Shown here: positions 23,939-35,607 of the stretch, piece by piece
How positions within the stretch are numbered: the stretch's first letter is position 1
Layout: each line of letters begins with the position of its first letter
Source: Sorex araneus
Lineage: Eukaryota > Chordata > Mammalia > Eulipotyphla > Soricidae
Direction of reading: 5' to 3'
NCBI RefSeq assembly: GCF_027595985.1
Contig: NC_073305.1
Span: 109,450,035-109,514,034 of the forward strand
DNA length: 64,000 bases
Translations under genes and position numbers: made by a program
The notes under the pieces: model-generated
The model's input: only the letters and a program-made list of their open reading frames with translations
Databases searched by the model: none
What the model was told of the DNA's origin: nothing

Positions 23939-24595
23939 AATATTAAATAAATAAATGGTATGTATTCAAAAATAAAAAAGGGATGGAAGGATGGGAAGAT
24001 AGAAGCAGAGTAGTTCGATAGCTGAATAAAGTACGAGTTAGGGAAAAACACAAGGAGTAAGTCAGCCTATGAGCTGCGAATTTGTCATGCTCAACTCTAC
24101 CATTTTATACTGATAATATTTGTTCAATCTCTGATTCTTTATTTTGATTAATTGGTTACTCTTACACTAAAGCATAAAAATAAATAAAATTGTAATTTAC
24201 CCTTTTCCCTGTCCTTATAATAAACTTGGTATACTTTAAATCTGTCATGCCTTCAGCCCATACAAAGTTTGTTTATTAAATTTTTCTTTTTCCTTTCTTT
24301 CTAGGGAAGTTATCTGAAAATTGTTCTATTACTGGCCTTTCATGGGTAATATAATTTTATGGGATAGAATACTCTAAACTAAAAGCAAATTGGCATGAAA
24401 TAAAGAACATACAAGCAATTTGAAAGTTATTTTAAAGTTCTGTCAGGAGATAAATACAAATGTATGGAACTATTACCAGACAGCATGCTGAACCCTTATT
24501 TCATAACTATGCTAATTAATTTTATAACTTAAGAACAACTTAATAATTTATCCAGTCAAACAAGTAGCAAACAGCAGAATCAGAATTAATAGAAG
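23113..24595. other. Mostly single-copy stretch with a CA repeat
   Basis: No confident repeat apart from the CA tract at 23907-23936. The GC-richer 23680-23900 (agcaatgccaggttgaccc) may be a very old SINE, unproven. Confidence 0.4.
23907..23936. repeat. (AC)n microsatellite
   Basis: About 15 uninterrupted AC units. Confidence 0.95.
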
Positions 24596-24599
24596 CAGT

Positions 24600-24765
24600 T
24601 AGGTAGAGAGATAGTATAGTGGGTAAGGCACTTGCATGCAGCTGGCCTATGTTATAGGCCTGGCATCCCATATAGTTTTCCAACTCTGCCAGGAATGATC
24701 ACTGAGTGCAGAGCCAGGAGCGAGCCCTGAACACAACAAAGTGTGGATTGAAAGCCCAAAATAAC
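24600..24765 (+). mobile_element. Old SINE-A
   Basis: agagagatagtatagtgggt, cttgcatgcagctggcc, ctggcatcccatatagt and gcagagccaggagcgagcc. The B box is damaged (tgttataggc). Confidence 0.8.
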
Positions 24766-25099
24766 TTTCTTAAAAATGGGCAAAGTTCTTAACTACTTTT
24801 CTGTGTCCTCATGAGTGTTATAGTGCAGGGTGGAGCTTCTTTCTCTAGTCTTTGTATCTCTAGTGCATTTGTATGGGGAATATATTAAGTCAGAGGATGG
24901 TATAGTCCTCTTCTTAATCAACTGTACTCATAGATACAAAGCAGAAATCTTTCTGACAGGTGAGATGTTAAAAGAAAACAATTTTAAAACATAGGAAAAA
25001 GAAATATGTACATATTATACATTAATACACCAAATTGAATTATTACATAAATCATGTGATTTGCAACATTTTGGTATTTAGTGCTGAAATGGCCATAGG

Positions 25100-25390
25100 A
25101 GCACAAATGTATGTTTGAAATAGTATCACAGAGCTCTAAGAGAAGATGTCAAGAAGTAGAATTTCTGGATTTTATGGAAATTCATTTCTTGAGTTTTTGA
25201 GAAGTCTACATATGTTTTCCATAGAGGTTGAAATAAGTCAATATTCCCACAAACAGTGGAGAGTTCATTTTTCCCCACATCTGAGCCAACTCTGGTTGTT
25301 TCTAATCTTTTTAATGTATGACAATCTCACTACTCTGAGGTGATATCTCACTGCTGTTTTTATTTTCATTTTCCTAATGGCAAGTATAGA
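25100..25390 (-). mobile_element. Old L1 ORF2 fragment, antisense, left part
   Basis: attcccacaaacagtggag, ccccacatctgagccaac and ctgaggtgatatctcactg are reversed L1 ORF2. A SINE-B splits it; it resumes at 25641-25745 (cttctttgaggaagtgtctg). Confidence 0.8.
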
Positions 25391-25640
25391 CTGGTGTGGT
25401 AGCACAGCGGGTAGGGCATTTGCCTTGCATGCAGCCAACCCAGGTTCAATTCCTCCATCCCTCTTGGAGTGCCTGGCAAGCCACGGAGCTTATCCCGCCT
25501 ATATGGCAGAGGCTGGCAAACTACTCGTGGCATATTCGGTATGCCCAAAACAGTAACAACAAGTCTCACAATGGAGATGTTACTGGTGCCCACTTGAGCA
25601 AATTGATGAACAATGGGATGACAGTGCTACAGTGCAGTGC
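25391..25640 (+). mobile_element. SINE-B
   Basis: Full head (tagcacagcgggtagggcat; aggttcaattcc), body aacagtaacaacaagtctca, end gatgacagtgctacagtgcagtg without poly(A). Flanks aatggcaagtatag and aatgacaaatatatag suggest an imperfect TSD. Inserted in an old L1. Confidence 0.92.
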
Positions 25641-25847
25641 AATGACAAATATATAGAAAATGTATATATCTTTTAGCAGTCTGTAAGTCTTCTTTGAGGA
25701 AGTGTCTGTTTAGCTCTTCTCATTTTCTGGTGGGGTTCCTTGAGTATTTTTAATGTTTAAGTTTTAACAATTATTTTAAAAAATAATGTAGGGGTACTGC
25801 TGTTTGTTCAGCCATTGATTAAGCTGATTGAATTGGGCATGAATTCC

Positions 25848-27375
25848 ACATTACTTTTTTTTTATTGTATCACTGTGACATGGAGTTACAAAGTTTTCAT
25901 GTTTGATATTCAGCCATACAATGATAAAACGCCCATCCCTCCACCAGTGTACATTCTCCACCACCCACATCCCAGTCCTCACCCGGTCTCTGTAGCAGAC
26001 TATTTCTTCAATACTCTTTTCTTAATTTGGGGCATTATGTTTTGCTAGAAATTTCCCACCACCATTCAAGTCTACCTGCAGGGGCAGATGATAGCTGACT
26101 TATTTTCCATTGCTCATTTTGGATATCATGAGATCTCTCATGCTGTGGTTATAAATGTAAATTTCTAGATTGTAAATGGTTGGGTCCAGAGACAACTCTG
26201 TATGGCACTAATCCATTTTGGGATTCAATTGGGAGTCTCTGGGCCAGAGCTGTTGGTGCTATAAGATGGCACCTGAAGGCAAATTGTAGGTGTGACAGCC
26301 AGGGAGGGACAGTCCAGGTTCTCTGCCACCATGAGACCTGGAGATTCAGTCCTGGAACCCACATACCTGGGTCTTGCTTGTGGAAGCTCTTGGTCACCGG
26401 GATTCCATCTGGAGTATGTGGGGAGGCTGCACCTGCTCCATCTGGGGTGCCCCAGTGAAATTGGCTCAGTATAGGACCAAGAGAGATCTCCAGCACTATG
26501 GTGTCTTATGTGACTTATTGCTGTGCCTCGGGGTCAGGGCTGTTAGTGTGCTAAGATCCACATTACAAAATTTTCAGCAGATTATACCCTGGCGAGGTCC
26601 ATCCTGCAGTGGTAGAGTCAATCTGGGTGTGTGGCGGTGATTTTGAATTGTGGAAGCAAGTGGTGGCAGGAGGCTCTGCGTGGGTGGACACAGGCCAACC
26701 CGCCCCCCTCCAGTTTACCTTGGTCTATTCAACTATGCATGGGTCTGAGCTTTTCTGCAGATTTTGATCTCTTTTGAGATTTATTTAGGAGTCTCTGAAG
26801 CAAGGCCGGTAGTAGAGCTTATAGGGTGACACTGGAATTGGTTCGTGGGGGTGACTGCTAGTGCTTCCATGTGTATTGGGAAGTGAGGGGAGGTAGCCCA
26901 CCCCAACTCTGAGAAAGCCCGTAGATTTTAGTCACAAAACCCACGTACCAGAATTTTCAGCAGACTATATCTTGGTTAGGTCATCCTGAGACGGTGGAGT
27001 CTGGTCAGGGTTATGGCAGCAATTTTGGATTGTGGCAACAAGCAGCTGCTGGGGGCTCTGCTTGGGCAGGCACAGGCCAACCCACCCCTCTCCATTTTAC
27101 CCCAGTCTGTTCAGCCATGTGCTAGTCCAAGATTAACTGTGGCTTTTGATCTCTTTCGAGATTCATCCACGGGTCTCTGAAATAAGGCTAATAAATGAGC
27201 TTGTATAGCTGAGCAAGAGGTGGTTTGTGGGTGTGGCTCTCACATTCCTTACTTTTGGCCATTTAATTTCGTGGTAAACTTGGTCCCAGATTGTTGGGGT
27301 CTACCATAAGCACAGCAGCAATTTTGGAGTATCAGAAAGCCTGAAAGCACCATCAGGCTGCTGATGCACTTGCCC
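25848..27375 (-). mobile_element. Composite retroposon CR2, antisense, with ~383-bp tandem 5' units
   Basis: The left part is a reversed L1-type 3' end (catccctccaccagtgtaca). It joins a GC-rich module (26150-26470) and then 2-2.5 tandem units: ttttcagcag recurs at 26571 and 26954, period 383, with matching downstream blocks (cacaggccaaccc, gatctctt-cgagatt). A partial third unit follows to about 27375. The module matches 52270-52815 in the other orientation (e.g. gccgggattccctctgg against gaatcccggccaccatg). The right boundary is uncertain and no TSD is found. Confidence 0.7.
26471..27375. repeat. Tandem ~383-bp units inside CR2
   Basis: Unit 1 about 26560-26940, unit 2 about 26943-27290, partial unit 3 to about 27375. 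Shared blocks include aattttcagcaga, gaggctctgcgtgggtgg / ggggctctgcttgggcagg, and gtctctgaa.aaggc. The copies have diverged from each other. Confidence 0.75.
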
Positions 27376-27394
27376 CGTAGGTACAGATGGAACT

Positions 27395-27796
27395 GCTGGT
27401 GGCATCATACTCCCCTAACAAGTTTTTTACATCTTGCATATTAACCTTTGTTAAGATGAGTGGTGGGACGTTATTTTCTCCCACTCTGTTGTATATTTTT
27501 ATTCTAGCCATTCTTTCTTTTTCAGTGCAGAAGCTTCTTTTTTTTTTCTTTTTTTTAAAAAATTTTATTGATTCATTATAACTGTGAGATATAGTTACAA
27601 CTTCCATGTCTGTTAAAATCACACAATGATCAAACACCCATCCCTCCACCAGTGCACATTCCCCACCATCAATATACGCACCTTTCCCACCCTCCCACTG
27701 TCTCCATAGCAGGGGGTCCAGTATTCTTAAGACTATGAGCACCTGCACAGTGCAGAAGCTTCTTAATTTGATATAACCCCAAATGTTTGTTTTGGC
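27395..27796 (-). mobile_element. Inverted 5' segment of an L1
   Basis: Reversed ORF2: ctcccactctgttgtatattt and gcagaagcttcttaatttg. Contains a later L1 3'-end insertion at 27540-27747. Immediately to the right, sense L1 begins, a twin-priming arrangement. Confidence 0.75.
27540..27747 (-). mobile_element. Short L1 3'-end insertion, antisense, with TSD
   Basis: Poly(T), then attgattcattataactgtg and catccctccaccagtgcaca: only the last ~208 bp of the lineage L1 3' UTR. The 17-bp perfect TSD cagtgcagaagcttctt is at 27523-27539 and 27748-27764. Confidence 0.95.
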
Positions 27797-28245
27797 TCCT
27801 ATGTTCATTGCAGTTCTATTCATAATAGTCAAGTGGAAAAGAAGCCAAAGGTCCAAGGATAGAGCAGTGTATAAAGAAAATGTGGTATAGACATACAATG
27901 GAATTCTACTTAACTATAAAAAAATGATAAAATCAAGCATTTTATGCTACGTGGATGGAACTAAAAGATATGCTGAGTTAAGACCTTCAGAAGGAGAGGG
28001 ACAAGTACAAATGATTTCTCTCAGAGGTGGATGTCAAGAAACATAAGAGAATAACAAATGGCCAAAGGCAACAAAACCTTCTGTTAGTTTACCAAAAAGA
28101 ACTTACCAAGGTGAGTAGTTGTGAATCAGGAGTAGATGGGAGGAGACCATGGGACAGTGATGAAGGGAAAATCACATTCTGGTGGAGGTTGTGGTGTTAA
28201 AACATTGAATGTATGAAACTATCATCAATAGTAATTATGATCATA
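27797..28245 (+). mobile_element. L1 3' segment (sense half of the inverted L1)
   Basis: atgttcattgcagttctattc, acatacaatggaattctac, tgagttaagaccttcagaag and a decayed 3' UTR (gaagggaaaatcacattctg). ORF2 is broken. Confidence 0.8.
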
Positions 28246-29180
28246 ATGCCTAAAAAGAATTTGGGAGGATATCTTTGTGATCATTTAACCCTAAAATGAT
28301 CTTTTTTACTCTAAGCTTTCTCATCTTCATTCCTTCTATAGGGGTTTCAGAGAGACTTTTTGTCAACCATTGGTATAGGCATGAAAGTTGAGTTTTGTGA
28401 TCAACTTTGGAAATTTTTTCATAAGTGAGAATAATTAGCACAGGTAGAGAATCATATTTCTTTGGCCATACAAATCCCAATAAATCCCAGTTATCTTTGA
28501 TAATGAGTGTGCTATGGTAGCCCCCTCTCCCCATGGGAATTCATCCCTCTAACAATCACAAGGATAGGATATGCCCCTAGGTAAAAGAGTTTAAGTATTA
28601 GAATGCAAAGTATCTGCAAATGTGTACCCAGTATAGAATAAAATAGCAGGAAAGGATAGAATAGATTAAAAAATGCTTGCTGGCTGCAAAAATTCACCCG
28701 GCAAGTATAAAATGTTCAGATCTTTTTGATGTAGGGCAAAATGGGAAAAAGTAGAATAGAAAACTATCAGGACATTATATGTTATGAGTGCCTTTTGATA
28801 GCTATACAATAAAATACCCCAGCCTCTGATTGTCATGTACTCATTGAATGTTGATTTGCTTACTAACTGTTCTTAATGTATCTGTCAGCAATGGCTCAGG
28901 GGAGCACAGGGGAGTAGTGGAGGAGTAATTTTATGTTAAATAAATGGCTGGCCAGGAGACCTATCATGAAACCATTCGTGACCCTAAAGCTTGGAGAGTC
29001 CATGTGTGTTTGTCTGCTTCTTTTTGTGTTTATCTGTCTCATTCTCTGCTACTTGCCTCTACTTTTCGAAAAAGGATGTCAATGGTATCAATGTGATTGG
29101 CTTTAGACAGCCTGCCTAAAGCATAGCATTTTCACTCTTGAATACTAACTTCATTTCATAAAAAAACCATTTTAAAACTA
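28246..29180. other. Single-copy stretch
   Basis: No repeat or exon recognised; minus-strand frames at 28250-28697 show no family features. Confidence 0.4.
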
Positions 29181-29181
29181 A

Positions 29182-29340
29182 GGGACCAGAGAGATAGTAC
29201 TGCAGATAAAAGATTTGCCTTGTTCATGGCTGACCTGGATTTGATCTCTGGCTCCCCCTAGGCTCTCCTGAGCCCCAGTAGGAGAGATCCATGAGGACAG
29301 AGCCAGGAATAAGTTCTGAGTACCACTGATACAAAATAAA
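29182..29340 (+). mobile_element. Old SINE-A
   Basis: agggaccagagagatagtac, tttgccttgttcatggctga, ggatttgatctctggctc and gacagagccaggaataagt. A-rich end. Confidence 0.8.
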
Positions 29341-29444
29341 TTAAATTTTAAATTTAAATGCCAATTATTTATGTCTATAATGTGTTATTAAAGATAAAAG
29401 TTTGTAAAGAGCTTTTTAAAATCCTTTCTGATACAAAATAGGAA

Positions 29445-29940
29445 TTGTTTGATTATTGGATAAAGAAACTATGGTACATATAAGCAATGGGATTCTACTT
29501 GGTCATAAGCAAAGATGAAGACCTGCAATTTGCTGCTATGGGATGGATCTAGAGAGTATCTTGCTGAGTAAAGTGAGTCAGAGTACAGGCTAGACAAAGA
29601 ACAGTCTCTCTCTTATGGGGGATATGAAAAAACAAAGAAGGGAAACAGAAAATGTCCCAAAGTAGTAAAACTAAAAAGCATGAGAACTGGTCTTCAGTCG
29701 GAAGTTTGCCTTAGGGTGGGGGTGGGAGGGATAAGTCAGGGAAGGAAACACTAAGACAGTAGTGGAAAGAAAAAGTGCCTACAGTAGATAGGCTAGAGGG
29801 TGAGGGAGAGGGAATCTGTGGACACTGTCGGAGGACATGACATTGGCAACAGGATTATTGCTGGAACACTGCACACCCGAAAATCATGAATATCTGTAAC
29901 ACTGTAGTTAACAGTGATTCAGTTAAAAAATAATTTTATT
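29445..29940 (+). mobile_element. L1 3' end, sense
   Basis: ggataaagaaactatggtac, ttctacttggtcataagc, gagtaaagtgagtcagag, then the 3' UTR (agtgattcagttaaaaaa). 5' truncated, older than the 20-kb copy. Confidence 0.85.
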
Positions 29941-29950
29941 TGTTAAATAA

Positions 29951-30175
29951 GAACTGGGAGTTTGCCTTGCATGCGGCCGACCCAGGTTCAATTCCTCTGT
30001 CCCTCTTGGAGAGCCCGGCAAGCTAGGAAAAGTATCCCACCCGCATGGCAGAGCCTGGCAAGCTACCTGTGGCATATTCAAATATGCCAAAAACAGTAAC
30101 AAGTCCTACAATGGAATCCTTACTGGTGCCTGCTCAAGCAAATTGATGAACAATGGGACGACAGTGCTACAGTGA
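29951..30175 (+). mobile_element. SINE-B, 5'-truncated in the A box
   Basis: Starts at gagtttgccttgcatgcgg, keeps the B box aggttcaattcc and the full body, and ends gacgacagtgctacagtgat. No A tail. Confidence 0.9.
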
Positions 30176-30254
30176 TAAAGTGCTACTTGTCTCTGAAGTA
30201 ACTTTTGACTGATACCACCAGGTGCTTCTGCCAGTTTGACCTTTCTAAAACAAT

Positions 30255-30600
30255 AGTTGAAAATTTATATATATGTGTGTACTTGGTGTGCAATTATTAT
30301 ACTTACATATATGAAAATTGTTGTATTTATGTGCATAATGTATATATTTGGATATATATTATACATATAAATATGTAGATCACAAATCTATTTATATTTT
30401 ATTTTTATTTCTATTTAAATATTATATTTTATTATATTATTACATATTATATATTATATAATGCAATGTATTGTGTTATATATAAATATTTATTATATTT
30501 TATTATATTGTATTTTATATATTATTTTAATTTATTTTATTACTATAAAATAATATTTTATGATGGTCTATTATAAAATATATATCACACAAATCTATTT
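30255..30600. repeat. AT-rich low-complexity tract
   Basis: Nearly pure A/T with repeated attatatttta and tatataatat motifs and several local palindromes. Confidence 0.85.
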
Positions 30601-30672
30601 CCCATTTTCTTATCTGTGCAGTGAAACTAATCATTTGGATCTTTATTTTGCCTCAAAATTTTATCTCAATAT

Positions 30673-30848
30673 GTTTTTTTCCTTTTGCTTTTTGGGTCAC
30701 ACCCAGCGATGCTCAGAGGTTACTTTTGGCTCTGCACTCAGGAAGTACTCCTGGCGGTGCTTGGGAGACCATTTGGGATGCTGGGGATCGAACCTGGGTC
30801 GGCGACATGCAAGGCAAACTACCCGCTGTACTATATAGCTCCAGCCTC
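30673..30848 (-). mobile_element. SINE-A, antisense, with TSD
   Basis: tttttgggtcacacccagcg at the left, reversed B box ggatcgaacctgggtcgg, reversed head ctatatagctccagcc. TSD tatctcaatat (30662-30672) against tatctcagtat (30849-30859), one mismatch. Confidence 0.93.
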
Positions 30849-30859
30849 TATCTCAGTAT

Positions 30860-32305
30860 TTTCATTATGTTTCTTTTTAAAATTCTATAGCAGTACTTAT
30901 TGTAATACTTATTAGGTTTTTATTTTCCTAGCTATTGATGTACAGTCCTAGGAGTTCTGGGTCCTTTTATTAGTTTAGTGATTGTAATCCAACTTTATGA
31001 CAGACTTTCTTGAAATCCTTTTCTCAACTGAAAGTCCAATTAATTTCTTGGTCATGATATTTTTAAAATAATGTTGTATATATCTATAGGTGGTATCTCA
31101 GGAACTTTTATCAGCTTGGAATTTACGTTGAGTTCTGTTTTAATGTTCAAAATGGGTTTTATAGTATTTCCTTCCTTTAAATGTATTTTTATTGGAAAAT
31201 AAAATTTTATTTTATAATAAACTTATCATAAAAGAGTTCATGTCAATATGGTGTAACTGGAAACTCTTGCTGTAAAATCTTAGAGGTCTTAGTCTCCCTT
31301 TTATTTTATAACAATTAAACAAAAATGTGTTTTGAGAATATAAACTACTTTATTATGAGCCCCTCTGAAGCAACCAAACTGGAGATATGCATATGACAGT
31401 ATTTTGACAGCCTTCTCCAGAATTCAATTATGAATCCTTCTTTTCCCAATACTTCCTTTATGTTCCTAGAGCCATCATCAGTGGAAAACCCTCCCACTGA
31501 ACTCACGCCACTTTTGTTTTATTTAAAACTTTACAAGAGGAGTAAGAGCTTCTCAAGAAGTTCCAAGTTAAGAATGAAACTCCCCACACCCTTGCTCTCT
31601 TATAATGAGGAGTTAAAGCTCATGTTCTCACACAGTATACTGCAAATTAATCTTCATGCAAAACACCTTTCTTTGAAAGGCCTAAATTTTCAAACCCTAA
31701 GATATTCCATCCTGCCTTGTACTCAGAGTATCTGTGAATCCCATCACAGAAAAATATTCACTACATGCTTAAGCATATAACTATGGTATTCTTGTCCATA
31801 CTGCTTCCTATCACCATTCTTGGTGATACTAGGCCCACTCAAAGTCCTTATTTCACAATTTCTTGATCTCTTCATCTTATTTTTAGATCTCCACTTCATT
31901 TCAGTTGCTATTACTGAAAATCGAACTATGGGATAACAATTTTATCTCTGAAAACCTATATAACATAAATCTTTCCCTTTAATTGCCTTTAATTCCCTCA
32001 ATGATTTCTCAATACATTTCTTCATATTTATTGATTTGTTCAAACACTGGATAACTCTTTCTCAAGCACCTGTCTGTATTTATTTCCTTCCTCCATGTGA
32101 AAATCTATAGCTAACTGCATCATTTCTTCCAGTATTCTTGATAACATTACCCCCACCGTTCTTCCATTTGCTCTAGTCTAGCAAAACCCCTATCCTATAC
32201 CAATGTCTACCCAATTCTAATATGAAAGCATAACTACAGAAATTTATGAAATCATATGTACTGCTGCCAATAAAAATTGATAGTGGTTGTTGATTTTTTA
32301 TTTAT
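30860..32305. other. Single-copy stretch
   Basis: No confident repeat. The longest frame (31430-31780, plus, 116 codons) has no recognisable domain and no coding-like signal around it; probably chance. Confidence 0.4.
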
Positions 32306-32311
32306 TTATTT

Positions 32312-32565
32312 GGCTAGAGTGATAGCGCATCGGGTAGGACGTTTGCCTTGCACACGGTCGACCCAGGTTTGATTCCTCTGTCCCTCTCGAAGAGCCCAGC
32401 AAGCTACTGAGAGTATCTCGCCCACACAGCAGGGCGTGGCAAACTACTCATGGCATATTCCATATGCCAAAAACAGTAACAACAAATCTCACAATGGAGA
32501 CGTTATTGCTGCCCGAATGAGCAAATCAATGAGCAACAGGATGACAGTGATACAGTGTTGCAGTG
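32312..32565 (+). mobile_element. SINE-B
   Basis: ggctagagtgatagcgcatc head, aggtttgattcctctgtccc, aaacagtaacaacaaatctc, end gatgacagtgatacagtgttgcagtg. Confidence 0.92.
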
Positions 32566-32654
32566 ATTTTTTTGATACTAGAGTTCTTATTCATGGTGAT
32601 ATGTATATATACAAGGCATGTGCCCTACCATTTGAGCCACAAAAACTGTATCTT

Positions 32655-32945
32655 CTATTCAAAGAAATACAAAACACAAGGAAACAGAAAAATATGTTAT
32701 GTTCATGAGTAGGAAAAATTAATATTGTTAAAATTATCAATCTATCCAAAACATTATACAGATTGCAGTCTACCAAAATTCTAATAGTATTCTAACAGAA
32801 CATAGAACATTACTGAAATAGTTATAGAACTTCCAAAATCCCAAATACTCAAAGCACTCATAAGAATAAAAGTTGGTAGGCATTGCATAACATTTCCCAA
32901 CATTAAAGTATATAATAAAGCTATTGTAATAAAAAATGGTAAAAT
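32655..32945 (+). mobile_element. Old L1 ORF2 fragment, sense
   Basis: caaagaaatacaaaacacaa, tcatgagtaggaaaaattaa, caaaacattatacagattgc and taataaagctattgtaat match the post-RT ORF2 region. Full of stops. Confidence 0.75.
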
Positions 32946-33099
32946 TATTTTATATTTTATGATCTATGGGTGTAGTTACATTTAATGTTTTTTTCAATGA
33001 GGTATTTCCTTGTTCCTTTTTTCTATTATTTTAAATCTAACTAGGTTTTGCCTTATTTCTAGTGTCTTATATATTTCGTTTAAAAGAAAGCCAACTTTT

Positions 33100-33280
33100 G
33101 GGGCCGGAACGATAGCACAGCGGGTAGGGCGTTTGCCTTGCACGCGGCCGACCCGGATTCAATCCCAGGCATCCCATATGGTCCCCCAAGCACTGCCAGG
33201 AGTAATTCCTGAGTGCAAAGCCAGGAGTAACCCCTGAGCATTGCTGGGTGTGACCCAAAAAGCAAAAAAAAAAAAAAAAA
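33100..33280 (+). mobile_element. SINE-A, young, full length, with TSD
   Basis: ggggccggaacgatagcaca, head agcgggtagggcgtttgcc, B-box region cccggattcaatcccagg, end gtgtgacccaaaaagc plus poly(A). TSD gaaagccaactttt at 33086-33099 and 33281-33294. The anticodon-loop position reads ttgcac, which fits a tRNA-Ala-like ancestor (inference). Confidence 0.96.
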
Positions 33281-33471
33281 GAAAGCCAACTTTTTTCCTT
33301 TCTGAAACTTCCATTATTTTATTTGTCAACTATAAACTATACATTTTGAATGCACATATAAACTGTACGGCATTGAGTGTATTTCCTGCCTTCATTCCAC
33401 CTTTCTCTATCATTTGTGTGCATTTGAGAGAGTTAATTTATTTTATTTATGCTTTGTTTTACTCATATGTA

Positions 33472-33770
33472 TCACTGTATCACTGTCCTCCCGTTGATCA
33501 TCAATTTGCTTGAATGGGCCCAGTAATGTCTTCATTCATCCTAGCCCTGAGATTTTAGCAGCCTCTCTACCCATCCTTCCCAATGGTGCCTCATTAGAGG
33601 CTCTTCTGGGTCAGGGGAATAAGACCCATCATTGTTACTGTATGTGGCATATCAATACACCACGGGGAGCCTGCCAGGCTCTTCCCAATGTGGGCAGTAA
33701 ACTCTCCATAACTTGCCAGTTTCTCCAAGAGGGAGAACTAGGCTAGCAGATGTCAGGAGGCCGCATTGCA
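33472..33770 (-). mobile_element. Long-B fragment, antisense
   Basis: tcactgtatcactgtcctcc, gatcatcaatttgcttga, the Long-B middle (cctgagattttagcagcctc), tgttactgtatgtggcatat and gagggagaactaggctagca. Confidence 0.82.
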
Positions 33771-33832
33771 CTTACATGAAAATATTTTAACTCATATGTA
33801 AATTAAAATATTTTCATCTATTTATTTTTCAT

Positions 33833-34086
33833 GGGCTGGAGTGATAATGCAGTGGGTAGGCTGTTCACCTTGCACACGATCGACCTGGGTTTGATTCCTC
33901 CGCCCCTCTCGGAGAGGCTAACAAGCTACCAAGAGTATCTCACCTGCACGGCAGAGCCTGACAAGCTACCCATGGCGTATTCGATATGCCAAAAACAGTA
34001 ACAACAAGTTTCAAAATGGAGACGTTACTGGTGCCCGTTCAAACAAATTGATAAGCAATGGGATTACAGTGACAATGATACAGTGA
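33833..34086 (+). mobile_element. SINE-B, full length
   Basis: gggctggagtgataatgcag start, gggtttgattcctccgcccc, tgccaaaaacagtaacaaca, end ggattacagtgacaatgatacagtg. No A tail. Confidence 0.93.
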
Positions 34087-34696
34087 TTCATTTGTCATAA
34101 ATTTCTGTCTTTTCTTATTTAAATCATGCTCACTCTCTAATTTTATATGTAAATATGGCATTCTAGTTCTTATGTTTTTAATATTGTGTTTAAACCTTGC
34201 TCAATGGAGAACAGCCTATCTAAATATAAAAACTTCAACTTATAGTTATTTTCTTGCTATTGGTATATGTAACTATATCCATACACCATATGTGTAACAA
34301 AGTTTTGTTTTTGTCTAGAAATTTTTTTTGTCTTTGTTATTAAAGTGCAAAATATTTTTCAGGATATATCTCTCAGTTGACTCATCAGGGATGTTTTTAC
34401 CAAGTATGTTCCTATATATAGATTTAGGTTCCTTGTTTCTGGGAAATTTTCTTTAACTTATTTTACTATTTATTTTATAATGCTTTTCTATCCTTATTCA
34501 GAGACTCCAATTATATGTATGTGAGATCATCTCTGCCTATCTTCTATGAGCTGTCACTTTATCTGATTGTTTTTATACTTTGATTTTTTTTTCTCAGTAA
34601 TTTTGTTATTTTTTCAATTGATTCTGTTCTTTTGGGTTATATTACAGGTTAGTTATTGTTCCCGAGAAAATTTTATCACATTTTCTGTTTATTTTC
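34087..34696. other. AT-rich stretch, possible old antisense L1
   Basis: T-rich with fragments that faintly resemble reversed L1, not enough to define an element. Confidence 0.35.
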
Positions 34697-34712
34697 TGGG
34701 TTTTATTTTATT

Positions 34713-35090
34713 TTTATTTTATTTATTTATTTTTTTATTAGTTTATTTTTAATTAGAGAGTCATCGTGAGGGTACAGTTACAGATCCACACATCTTTGTG
34801 CTCATGTTTCCCCCATACAACGTTCGATAACCCATCCCTTCACCAGTGCCCATTCTCCACCACCAGTAAACCCAACATCCCTCCCCCCCTCCCCAGTCCC
34901 ATCTCCCTCCACCCCACCCTGCCACTATGGCAGGGTATTCCCTTTTGTTCTCTCTCTCTGATTAGGTGTTGTGGTTTGCAATAAAGGTGTTGAGTGGCCA
35001 TTGTGTTCAGTCTCTAGTCTGTATTTGGCCCACACCACCCTTCCCCCACATGACCTCCAACCACATTTTACTTGGTGGTCCCTTCCCTGA
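34713..35090 (-). mobile_element. Short L1 3'-end insertion, antisense, with TSD
   Basis: T-rich start, then catcccttcaccagtgccca and gtgttgagtggccattgtgt: a 378-bp reversed L1 3' UTR. The 16-bp TSD tgggttttattttatt is at 34697-34712 and 35091-35106. Confidence 0.93.
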
Positions 35091-35106
35091 TGGGTTTTAT
35101 TTTATT

Positions 35107-35593
35107 ATCATATTCGTTTTTCCTTTTATTTTTGAGTTTTGAGCTTTTTCTGGAAATCATTTTTAATATATATAAATATCTAATCATTTCCATTTTCCTA
35201 CCCTTCAAGTCTTAGAAGAACTTTCATCAACAGTAAAGTTTTGTTCTTTTTAACCCTTCTAAAGTATTTTATATTTGTAGTCAGCATTTTTTGTTTAGTT
35301 TAAAATCTCTTGTTTCATAGCAGTAAGAAATAATGTATTGCTATAAAATAGAATATAAAATATTTCATGAACAAAATATCAAATTTAGCAGTAATAAATA
35401 ATTTTGTGTGGACAGGTGTGAGATGTTAGTGGCTCTCTAGTCTTTATAGTTCAAGAGCACCCTCCTCTGTATAATTCAGCATAATACAGAGTAATAAACT
35501 ATATTTTAGAGTATAATTAACTAATTTCTTTAATGATAGTAAAGAAGGGAATAGATTTCTTTTTAAATTTTGTGATTCTTTTTTGCATAGCTA
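35107..35593. other. AT-rich single-copy stretch
   Basis: No repeat or exon recognised. Confidence 0.4.
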
Positions 35594-35607
35594 TATCTTC
35601 ATTTTCT

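Noticed and set aside
26180..26640. Overlapping GC-rich frames that could suggest a small gene
   Set aside because: They fall in a CR2 repeat module that recurs at 52270-52815 with frames not preserved.
33120..33175. Apparent tRNA gene (A box and B box present)
   Set aside because: It is the tRNA-derived head of SINE-A with no complete cloverleaf or acceptor stem, followed by the SINE body and poly(A).
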